NCBI GenBank assembly: GCA_936941515.1
Contig: CAKZJI010000389.1
Span: 1 to 6,906, forward strand
Reading direction: 5' to 3'
DNA: 6,906 nt
From: an uncultured Propionibacteriaceae bacterium
Lineage (GTDB): Bacteria > Actinomycetota > Actinomycetes > Propionibacteriales > Propionibacteriaceae
Below are positions 1 to 5,429 of this stretch, piece by piece (positions within the stretch are counted from its first letter, which is position 1; every line of letters starts with the position of its first letter). The position numbers and the translations under genes are program-made. The notes under the pieces were generated by a model. It searched no databases. It was not told the DNA's origin and worked only from the letters and a program-made list of their open reading frames with translations.

Positions 1-40
1 CGCCGACGGCAATCACCCCCGCCCCGTCGAAAAGCCGACA

Positions 41-46
41 TATAAT
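41..46 (+). promoter_or_regulatory. Probable -10 element (TATAAT) of the chimeric regulator gene
   Basis: A perfect TATAAT lies at 41-46 and overlaps the first possible ATG (45-47). A start point 7-8 nt after its last base would fall at 53-54, on the in-frame ATG at 54. That is the usual geometry of a leaderless actinobacterial transcript. I see no convincing -35 hexamer 16-18 nt upstream; the only candidate, around 18-23, is C-rich. The motif is seen in the sequence; its promoter activity is inferred. Confidence 0.5.
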
Positions 47-608
47 GACGGATATGCGACACGAACCGACGCACCGGGTGCTCGCGGCGCTCCGCGCGCT
101 CGCCACCGACGGCCCGCCCCTGCCGTTGACGGAGATCGCCAGGATGGCCGGGGCGAGTCGCTCGACCCTCCACGCGGTCCTGGCGGAGATGGACGCCCAG
201 GGGTGGGCGGAGAAGACGCGGGCCGGGTGGCGGGCCGGGCCGGCACTGCGCGAGGTGGGCGCGGCGCTGGCCACGGAGGTCGACCTGGTCCGGGCCGCGC
301 GCCAGCCGCTCGAGGCCCTGGCGGACGCCACCGGGATCGCGGCGGTGGTGTTCGAGGTCCGCGACGGGATGGCCGAGGTCGTCGACTCGGTCGGCGCCGG
401 CATGCGCACCCACTCGGGCGTCTCGGCGACCCTCTTCCGGGCGCTCGCCGAGGCGGGCATCAACATCGACATGATCTCCACCTCGGAGATCCGCATCTCC
501 GTGGTGGTGGGCGCCGACGAGGTGGACCGGGCGGTCCGGGGTGCCCACGCGGCCTTCGGTCTGGACGGCAAGGAGGAGGCCGTGGTCTACGCGGGGACGG
601 GGCGCTGA
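45..608 (+). CDS. Chimeric protein: IclR-type HTH N-terminus fused to the C-terminal ACT module of aspartate kinase
   Basis: The product is 187 residues (184 if the ATG at 54 is used, which I favour because TATAAT covers the ATG at 45 and no Shine-Dalgarno is present). Residues ~8-60 form an IclR-type winged HTH (RVLAALRALA, then LTEIARMAGASRSTLHAVL). Residues ~66-115 resemble the linker and first strand of an IclR effector domain (LREVGAALA, LEALADATGIAAVVFEVRDG). From V116 the sequence becomes the C-terminus of actinobacterial aspartate kinase (LysC): VGAGMRTHSGV, AEAGINIDMISTSEIRISV and terminal AVVYAGTGR. It lacks the kinase catalytic domain, the first ACT module and most of the ~170-residue IclR effector domain. 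The join is in frame and falls strand-to-strand, so the IclR strand (AEVVDS) could serve as ACT strand 1. The result resembles Lrp/AsnC in concept (HTH plus ACT-like RAM). It may be a real new regulator, a recombination relic, or an assembly chimera. Both homologies are recognised by eye; function is unknown. Confidence 0.8.
   Translation: MTDMRHEPTHRVLAALRALATDGPPLPLTEIARMAGASRSTLHAVLAEMDAQGWAEKTRAGWRAGPALREVGAALATEVDLVRAARQPLEALADATGIAAVVFEVRDGMAEVVDSVGAGMRTHSGVSATLFRALAEAGINIDMISTSEIRISVVVGADEVDRAVRGAHAAFGLDGKEEAVVYAGTGR
390..605 (+). other. Aspartokinase-derived ACT segment within the chimeric gene
   Basis: Codons 116-187 encode what looks like the last ~72 residues of a LysC protein. 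The expected beta-alpha-beta-beta-alpha-beta elements are present: helix GVSATLFRALAEAG, strands INIDMISTSE and IRISVVVG, helix DEVDRAVRGAHAAFGL, and final strand EAVVYAG. In the intact kinase this region contributes to binding of the feedback inhibitors lysine and threonine, together with the preceding ACT module. That module is absent here, so a complete effector site would need dimerisation or may not exist. Confidence 0.8.
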
Positions 609-615
609 GAGGACT

Positions 616-640
616 CGGGGGCCGGCAGGACCGACCCCCG
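616..640 (+). terminator. GC-rich hairpin after the chimeric gene
   Basis: CGGGGG (616-621) pairs with CCCCCG (635-640), and an inner CGG (623-625) pairs with CCG (631-633) around a CAGGA loop. One C/A mismatch separates the two stems. It begins 7 nt after the stop codon and separates this gene from the ATPase operon. No T-tract follows, as is common for actinobacterial terminators, so termination strength is uncertain. Confidence 0.5.
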
Positions 641-703
641 GGCACGCTCCTAGCGGGACACCCGGATCGCCCGATCCAGCGCACCGCGACCGGCATGACG
701 TCC

Positions 704-709
704 TAAGCT
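704..709 (+). promoter_or_regulatory. Probable -10 element (TAAGCT) of the ATPase operon
   Basis: TAAGCT fits the actinobacterial TANNNT -10 pattern and ends 6 nt before the ATG at 716. This predicts a start point at or next to the A of the start codon, a leaderless mRNA. In agreement, no purine-rich ribosome-binding site lies within 15 nt of the ATG (the preceding bases are GGGGCC). No clear -35 hexamer is visible near 681-686. Confidence 0.45.
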
Positions 710-715
710 GGGGCC

Positions 716-2107
716 ATGCTCACCCGACTCCAGGTCGACGGGTTCAAGAACCTGCTGGGACTCGACGTCCACTTCGGCCCCTACACCTGCATAGCGGGCC
801 CCAATGCGGTGGGAAAGTCGAACGTCTTCGACGCCATCGAGTTCCTGTCCCTGCTGGCCGACCACACCTTTCTCGAGGCCACCCAGCGCCTCAGGTTGCG
901 CGGCGGGCAGGTCGTGGACCCGCGGTCCCTGTTCTGGAACAACGCCGAATCCAGCGATCCCGTCATCTCCTTCGGTGTCGAGATGATCGTGCCCCCGGAG
1001 GTGACCGACGACTTCGGTCGCGAGGTGTCGGCGACCACCACCTTCCTCCGCTACGACCTGAAGCTGCGCTACCTCCCACCCGACCCGGGTTCCCCCCAGA
1101 TCGGGAGGATCCAGCTCGAACGCGAGAGCCTGACCCACATCAATCTGGGCGACGCCCTCAAACATCTTCCATGGACCCGCGGGAATAAGCAGTTCCGCGA
1201 CGCCGTCGTCATGGGGAGGCGGCGCTCCGGTGTGGCCTACATCTCCACCACACGGGGTGAGGACGGGGAGGCCGTGGTCAACGTCCACCAGGACGGGGGC
1301 AGCCGTGGAAAACCGCGCCCCTCGGCGGCCGCCCGGGCGCCGCGCACCATCGTGTCCACCACAACCGCAGCCGACGACCAGACGATCCTGTCGGCCCGCC
1401 GGGAGATGCAGCAGTGGCGACTGTTGGCGCTCGAACCTTCCGCCATGCGCGCCCCGGACAGCACCCTCGTGGATCCTCACCCCACGACGTCAGGGGCACA
1501 CCTGGCGGCGACGCTGTACCGCATGGCCAGGGAACAGGGCGACGGCGTCTACGCCGAGGTCGCATCCGAGGCGGCGGCGCTCACCGACATCCGCGGCATC
1601 ACGGTCGACTACGACGAACGCCGCGACACCCTCACCCTGATGGCCTCCATGGGCGCCGGCCCGTGGCTTCCCGCCCGCTCCCTGTCCGACGGGACGCTTC
1701 GTTTCCTCACGTTGTGCGTCATGCGCGTCGACGATTCCTTCGGAGGGTTGCTGTGCATGGAGGAACCCGAGAACGGCATCCACCCGGCTCGCATCGAGGC
1801 CATGGTCGATCTGGTCCGTTCCCTCGCAGTGGACCCGCAGGATCCGCCGGGACCGGGAAATCCGATGCGCCAGGTCATGGTCAACACCCACTCCCCCCAT
1901 TTCGTCCGCTACCACGATGACAACCTGCTGGCCGCGGTGCCCACCCGGGTTCGCAGGGACGGAAGGATCGCGACCACGGTGCAGCTGCGCCCGCTACCGG
2001 GTACGTGGCAGGCGATACAAGGAGCACGCACCGTCCTCAAGGCCTCCCTATCGGACTACCTGACTGAACCAGAGAATGCACTGCTGTCACTTGAGGAAGT
2101 CTCGTGA
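716..2107 (+). CDS. OLD/AAA_21-like ATPase, first gene of a candidate defence module
   Basis: This is a 463-residue predicted cytoplasmic ATPase of the ABC-like/SMC-type AAA group (AAA_15/AAA_21, OLD-like). The N-terminus LTRLQVDGFKNL is typical of the family. It is followed by Walker A GPNAVGKS (residues 28-35), an ABC-like signature LSDGTLRF (323-330), Walker B LLCMEEPENGIHP (345-357, catalytic glutamate E349 or E350) and a switch motif VNTHSPHFV (389-397). All core nucleotide-binding motifs are intact. The region between Walker A and the signature (about 100-300) is poorly conserved and may bind a partner or trigger. Unlike OLD and GajA, it carries no fused TOPRIM nuclease; a TOPRIM-like protein is encoded by the overlapping next gene. 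That split arrangement matches PARIS-type pairs (AriA/AriB). The start at 716 is supported by the adjacent -10 motif and by the family N-terminus. Family assignment is firm; a role in phage defence is inferred. Confidence 0.85.
   Translation: MLTRLQVDGFKNLLGLDVHFGPYTCIAGPNAVGKSNVFDAIEFLSLLADHTFLEATQRLRLRGGQVVDPRSLFWNNAESSDPVISFGVEMIVPPEVTDDFGREVSATTTFLRYDLKLRYLPPDPGSPQIGRIQLERESLTHINLGDALKHLPWTRGNKQFRDAVVMGRRRSGVAYISTTRGEDGEAVVNVHQDGGSRGKPRPSAAARAPRTIVSTTTAADDQTILSARREMQQWRLLALEPSAMRAPDSTLVDPHPTTSGAHLAATLYRMAREQGDGVYAEVASEAAALTDIRGITVDYDERRDTLTLMASMGAGPWLPARSLSDGTLRFLTLCVMRVDDSFGGLLCMEEPENGIHPARIEAMVDLVRSLAVDPQDPPGPGNPMRQVMVNTHSPHFVRYHDDNLLAAVPTRVRRDGRIATTVQLRPLPGTWQAIQGARTVLKASLSDYLTEPENALLSLEEVS
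2093..2097 (+). promoter_or_regulatory. Ribosome-binding site (GAGGA) for the TOPRIM-like gene
   Basis: GAGGA lies inside the 3' end of the ATPase gene, 6 nt before the GTG at 2104. It fixes that start and, with the GTGA stop/start overlap, indicates translational coupling and fixed stoichiometry of the two proteins. Confidence 0.6.
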
Positions 2108-2739
2108 CCGGCCGGAGCGTTTCCTTCGCATTCCTGTGCGAAGGCTCATCCGACACGGGACTCATCGCACACCTGGAAACCCTGCTGATGCATTTCGGCG
2201 TCCAGGAAGCCACCGGCATGCCGGACACCCGGAAGGGCACGATTCCCGCCCGGCTACGGCAGCTGCGCGCGGAGGGAACAGAAGCTGGGATCGACATGGT
2301 GTTCATCCACCGGGACTCCGACGATCCTGACCGTAAGGGACGGGAACGCGAGATCCGCCGCGGAGTTGAGGAAAGCGGTTTCCCGCATCCGTTCATCCCT
2401 GTCATTCCGGTCCAGGAAACCGAGGCCTGGCTTCTCCTGGACGAGCAGGCGATCCGGGACGTCGTGGCCTGTCCAAAAGGGAAACAACCCCTGAAGTTAC
2501 CGAAACCGAATGCCATCGAAGGCACCAGAAATCCCAAGGAAATCCTGCAGAAAGCACTCCTCGCGGCAAGCAGGGCAAGCGGACGGCGGTTGAAGAAGGA
2601 GAAGAACAGTTTCAACCATCACCGCAGGGTATTGATGCAACGCCTCGATCCCTTCGGCGCCGTGCGGAACCTACCCTCCTGGCAATGCCTGGAGCGCGAC
2701 ATCAAACGGGCGCTGGAACAGCTCGAAAATCAGAACTGA
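2104..2739 (+). CDS. DUF4276/TOPRIM-like protein, candidate effector partner of the ATPase
   Basis: This is a 211-residue protein with the residue pattern of DUF4276/TOPRIM-like proteins. FAFLCEGSSD (residues 8-17) gives an acidic residue, E13, after a first beta strand. MVFIHRDSDD (65-74) gives a D-x-D pair (D71, D73) after a later strand. VIPVQETEAWLLLD (100-113) is the family's characteristic QE-EAW motif. The C-terminal third is basic (RRLKKEKNSFNHHRR, about 161-175), compatible with nucleic-acid binding. The GTG start overlaps the ATPase stop by 4 nt. In PARIS, a similarly paired TOPRIM protein (AriB, DUF4435) is a nuclease held by its ATPase and released on infection. By analogy this could be a metal-dependent nuclease effector, but activity is inferred. 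Codon use is more relaxed than in the neighbours: there is a TTA leucine codon at 2497-2499 and several AAA lysines, suggesting acquisition by transfer. Confidence 0.75.
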   Translation: MTGRSVSFAFLCEGSSDTGLIAHLETLLMHFGVQEATGMPDTRKGTIPARLRQLRAEGTEAGIDMVFIHRDSDDPDRKGREREIRRGVEESGFPHPFIPVIPVQETEAWLLLDEQAIRDVVACPKGKQPLKLPKPNAIEGTRNPKEILQKALLAASRASGRRLKKEKNSFNHHRRVLMQRLDPFGAVRNLPSWQCLERDIKRALEQLENQN

Positions 2740-2744
2740 AGGGA
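2739..2744 (+). promoter_or_regulatory. Ribosome-binding site (AAGGGA) for the DUF1963 gene
   Basis: AAGGGA overlaps the last base of the previous stop codon and sits 7 nt before the GTG at 2752. It supports that start and the placement of the gene as third cistron of the same transcript. Confidence 0.55.
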
Positions 2745-2751
2745 ATAGCCC

Positions 2752-3489
2752 GTGCTCAGCCACTTTCCCACCTGGTCCGTCCGGAAACCGGAAAACGCCC
2801 GGCCCGATGCTGTCTGCAAGGTGGGCGGGGCACCGATCGGGTGGTCGCGGGACTGGCCGGTGTGCGCCATGTGCAGCCTGCCCATGAGTTTCCTCGGCCA
2901 GTTCACCGGCGACCCCCTGGCGCCCCGGCTCCCGGCCGGGCACACGCTGTTCCTGTTCACATGCGAATGCGACTTGGTCTGCGACTTCTGGGATCCCGTC
3001 GCCGGCGCCAACACCTGCGTCCTCATCCCCCACGACGAACTGGGCGCAAACCCAGCACCCATCCCGGAAGACACCCCCGTGCTGTTGGAGCTGTGGGTGA
3101 GCGGGTGGACGAGCAGGGACGACGGCATCCCCGCAGAGCTGGAGGCGCTCCTTTACAAGGGCGGGCGGTTCGACGAGCTGCCCGAGGAAGTGGCCTTCCC
3201 CCACGACTTCGACAGCGCTCTGCTGACGAAGGCCGGGGGCGCGCCCTACTGGACGATCAACGGCCCCGGTTACCAGCTCGCCCCCTCCGACCGCATGGTG
3301 CTCCAGCTCGATGGCTGGCTGAAGGTTTCCGAGGGCCGGGAGGCCCTCGCGGCCCACGCGGAGAACTTTCCCGGCAGAGTCCAGCTGGTGAATGACGGGG
3401 CATTGATCGCGAACTTCTGCCTGGACGGCATCGGTTTCGTCATGACCCATGCGGGGGAACCGGAGATCTACTTCATGATCAATCGCTGA
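2752..3489 (+). CDS. DUF1963 (YwqG-like) protein, third gene of the ATPase/TOPRIM-like operon
   Basis: This is a 245-residue protein with no signal peptide or membrane segment. DUF1963-type motifs include KVGGAPIGW (residues 23-31), VCAMC (37-41), MSFLGQF (45-51) and LFLFTCECDLVCDF (66-79), plus a second KAGGAPYW (160-167) and the C-terminal IGFVMTHAGEPEIYFM (227-242). The KxGGAPxxW pattern therefore occurs twice, hinting at an internally repeated fold. Cysteines C38/C41 and C71/C73/C77 could bind a metal; this is inferred. Molecular function of the family is unknown to me beyond its wide occurrence, including next to toxin genes (B. subtilis ywqG). The gene starts with GTG 12 nt after the TOPRIM-like stop and has its own ribosome-binding site, so it is probably co-transcribed. 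It could be a regulator or antitoxin of the upstream pair, or an unrelated passenger. Confidence 0.75.
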   Translation: MLSHFPTWSVRKPENARPDAVCKVGGAPIGWSRDWPVCAMCSLPMSFLGQFTGDPLAPRLPAGHTLFLFTCECDLVCDFWDPVAGANTCVLIPHDELGANPAPIPEDTPVLLELWVSGWTSRDDGIPAELEALLYKGGRFDELPEEVAFPHDFDSALLTKAGGAPYWTINGPGYQLAPSDRMVLQLDGWLKVSEGREALAAHAENFPGRVQLVNDGALIANFCLDGIGFVMTHAGEPEIYFMINR

Positions 3490-3507
3490 TCCCACTCCTG
3501 CGGGATC
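3488..3507 (+). terminator. Hairpin overlapping the DUF1963 stop
   Basis: GATCCC (3488-3493) and GGGATC (3502-3507) form a 6-bp stem around an 8-nt loop, beginning within the TGA stop codon. No T-tract follows. It probably acts with the larger inverted repeat downstream to end the + strand operon. Confidence 0.4.
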
Positions 3508-3532
3508 GGTGTATCCCGGTTCCACCCGGTTG

Positions 3533-3591
3533 CGCAGCGCTCAATCCCGGAAATCGCCCCCGAATGGGCAGAAATCGAGTTGAGTGCTGCG
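3533..3591. terminator. Inverted repeat between convergent operons, likely bidirectional terminator
   Basis: A 12-nt arm at 3533-3544 (CGCAGCGCTCAA) is matched by TTGAGTGCTGCG at 3580-3591; 11 of 12 pairs are Watson-Crick and the last is a G-T wobble. Inside the loop a smaller GCCC/GGGC stem sits at 3556-3559/3566-3569. The element lies between the convergent ends of the DUF1963 gene (3489) and the btuD gene (3611), so it could end transcription from both sides. No T-tract is present. Confidence 0.45.
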
Positions 3592-3610
3592 AAACCGGGA
3601 TTTCCGCCAC

Positions 3611-4387
3611 TCAGGTCTGCGTCACCGGCCTGAGGAACTGGAACAGCGGCGCCTCGTCGCCGTCCGGGTGCAGGATCCGCACCTCCACCCCGTAGACCTC
3701 ACGGATCAGGTCCTCGGTCAACACATCCGCCGGACGCCCCAGGCACACCGCCCGGCCCTTGTGCAGGACCAGCACCTCGTCGCAGAACGTGGTGGCCAGG
3801 TTCAGGTCGTGCAGGGCGACGACCACCCCCAGCCCCGTCTCCCTCAAGGTTTTGAGGATGTCCAGCTGGTGGGAGATGTCGAGGTGGTTGGTGGGTTCGT
3901 CCAGCAGCATGACCTGCCCCTCCTGGGCGAACGCCCGGGCCAGGTGGGCGCGCTGCTGTTCGCCTCCGGAGAGGGTGTGCCAGTCGCGGTTCAGGAGGTG
4001 TTCGATGCCGGTGCGGCGGGCGGCGGCCTCCACGACCCTGCGGTCGCGGGGACTGGGACCGGCCCAGCGGCGGCGGTGCGGGATCCGTCCCAGGTCGATG
4101 ACGTCGCGCACGGTGACGTCCTGGTCGGTGGTCGCCTTCTGCTGCACCACCGACAGCACCCGCGCGATGTCCCGCGGCGCCCAGTCGCTGTAGGGGCGGT
4201 CGTCGAGTCTGACGACACCCGTGCGCGGCTGGATGGTGCGGGCCAGCATCCCCAGCAACGTCGATTTTCCCGACCCGTTGGGTCCCAGCAACCCCAGGAT
4301 GCGACCGGGCATCGCGGGCACGTCGATGCCGTCGACGATGATGGCCGGACCGGCGGCCCACGACAGGTTCTCTGCTTCTATCTTCAT
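3611..4387 (-). CDS. btuD: Cobalamin ABC transporter ATP-binding protein BtuD
   Basis: This 258-residue ABC ATPase powers corrinoid import from the cytoplasmic face of BtuC. Motifs are complete: Walker A GPNGSGKST (residues 35-43), Q-loop VQQ (81-83), signature LSGGEQQR (139-146), Walker B VMLLDEPTNHLD (159-170) and H-loop ALHDLN (191-196). Length and motifs match the FecE/BtuD/FhuC subfamily. The ATG at 4387 overlaps the permease stop by 4 nt (ATGA), with AGGA 4 nt upstream of it, so translation is coupled to the permease. The sequence alone cannot separate cobalamin from ferric-siderophore ATPases; the cobalamin assignment rests on the riboswitch at the head of the operon. Confidence 0.85.
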   Translation of the reverse strand: MKIEAENLSWAAGPAIIVDGIDVPAMPGRILGLLGPNGSGKSTLLGMLARTIQPRTGVVRLDDRPYSDWAPRDIARVLSVVQQKATTDQDVTVRDVIDLGRIPHRRRWAGPSPRDRRVVEAAARRTGIEHLLNRDWHTLSGGEQQRAHLARAFAQEGQVMLLDEPTNHLDISHQLDILKTLRETGLGVVVALHDLNLATTFCDEVLVLHKGRAVCLGRPADVLTEDLIREVYGVEVRILHPDGDEAPLFQFLRPVTQT

Positions 4388-5429
4388 CGTTTCCTGGTCC
4401 TGGCGAGAATGGTTGCGAAGATGGGCACTCCGACCAGGGCGGTGATCACCCCGACCGGCACCTCCAACGGAGCGAACAACGTCCTGGCGATGGTGTCCGC
4501 CCAGAGCAGGAAGATCGCACCCAGCAGCGCCGAGACCGGCAGCAGCCCCCGGTGCCGGGAGCCGACGAGCATCCGGGAGATGTGCGGCAGCACGAGACCG
4601 ACGAAACCGATCGAACCCGACGAGGAAACCACGACCGCGGTCATGAGGGCCGCGCATCCCAGCAGCACCACCCGGGTGCGCTGCACGGAAACCCCCAGCG
4701 AGACGGCCTCCTTCTCGCCGAACATGAACGCGTCCATGGAGCTGGCCATGCCGATGGTGAGCACGAGGAAACACCCCAGCACCGCGGCTGTGAGCGCGAC
4801 CTCCTCCCAGGAGACGTTGGCGAAGGAACCCATCAGCCAGTACAGGATGCCCCGGGTGACGTTGGCGTCCGCGCCGATCATGATGATGAACGACGTCAAC
4901 GCGGAGAACCCCTGGGTCACCGCGATACCCGCCAACACGATCTTGTCGGTGGTGCCACCGGCCAGCCGGGACAGCAGCAGGGTCAGGGCGAAGGCCCCCA
5001 GCGACCCCACGAACGCGCCCGCCGAGAAACTGATGACCCCGCCCCCGAGACCCGCGATCAGCACCAGGACCGCGCCGGTGGAAGCACCCGAGGAGACACC
5101 CAGCAGGTAGGGTTCGGCCAGCGGGTTGCGCAGCAGCGACTGCATGATGACGCCGCACAGGCTCAACCCGGCACCCGCGACCGCGGCCAGCAGCACGCGG
5201 GGCAGCCGCAGCTGCCACACCGTCGCGGTGCGCAACGGACTCAGCTCGGGGTCGGGTCCCAACCCCAGTTTGTTCGCGACCACCCCCAGACCTCGCCGAT
5301 GCTCAGGTCGGAGGGTCCGAAGGTGATCGCGTAGAGGATGGACACAACCAGCAGGACCAGTCCGATCAGCAGAACCGGTGTCACCGGAAGCCTCCGGCGC
5401 CGACCCCGGGTCGTCGCGGATGCCGTCAC
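4384..5429 (-). CDS. btuC: Cobalamin ABC transporter permease BtuC (FecCD family), frameshifted
   Basis: This is a multi-spanning inner-membrane permease of the FecCD/BtuC family. It is read in two frames. The GTG at 5429 opens a 5' segment of 62 codons that carries the basic N-terminus (RGRRRR), helix 1 (LLIGLVLLVVSILYAITFG) and the family motif LSIGEVWG, but runs to a stop at 5241. The remainder is in another frame from 5283 to the stop at 4384 (VANKLGLGPDPELSP, then QLRLPRVLLAAVAGAGLS, and near the end GFVGLVLPHISRMLVG). Joining them at the G run 5287-5283 gives GEVWGVVANKLG and a 348-residue protein, normal for the family. An internal GTG at 5283 has GAGG 7 nt upstream, but that product would lack helix 1. 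The 5' GTG overlaps the btuF stop by 4 nt and the 3' end overlaps btuD. Possible explanations are sequencing error, real mutation, or -1 slippage. Confidence 0.8.
5283..5287 (-). other. Frameshift site in btuC (run of five G on the coding strand)
   Basis: On the coding strand the sequence is TGGGGGTGG. Six G instead of five would keep the upstream frame (W48-G49) open into the downstream frame (V-V-A-N-K). The second codon of the run is GGG. A ribosome slipping back one base on GGG would re-pair perfectly and continue with GTG, giving the same full-length protein as the one-base insertion. Confidence 0.7.

Noticed and set aside
650..1480. Minus-strand open frame opposite the ATPase N-terminal half
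   Set aside because: It overlaps the Walker A-containing gene in antisense and has no domain signal of its own.
3584..5110. Long + strand open frame opposite the btuC/btuD genes
   Set aside because: It lies antisense to two genes with complete family motifs, its translation is low-complexity and lacks motifs. It is the usual shadow frame of GC-rich coding DNA.
4384..5283. Taking the internal GTG at 5283 as the true permease start
   Set aside because: Although GAGG lies 7 nt upstream, the product would lack the first membrane helix. That helix is plainly encoded just upstream in another frame and overlaps the btuF stop by 4 nt.
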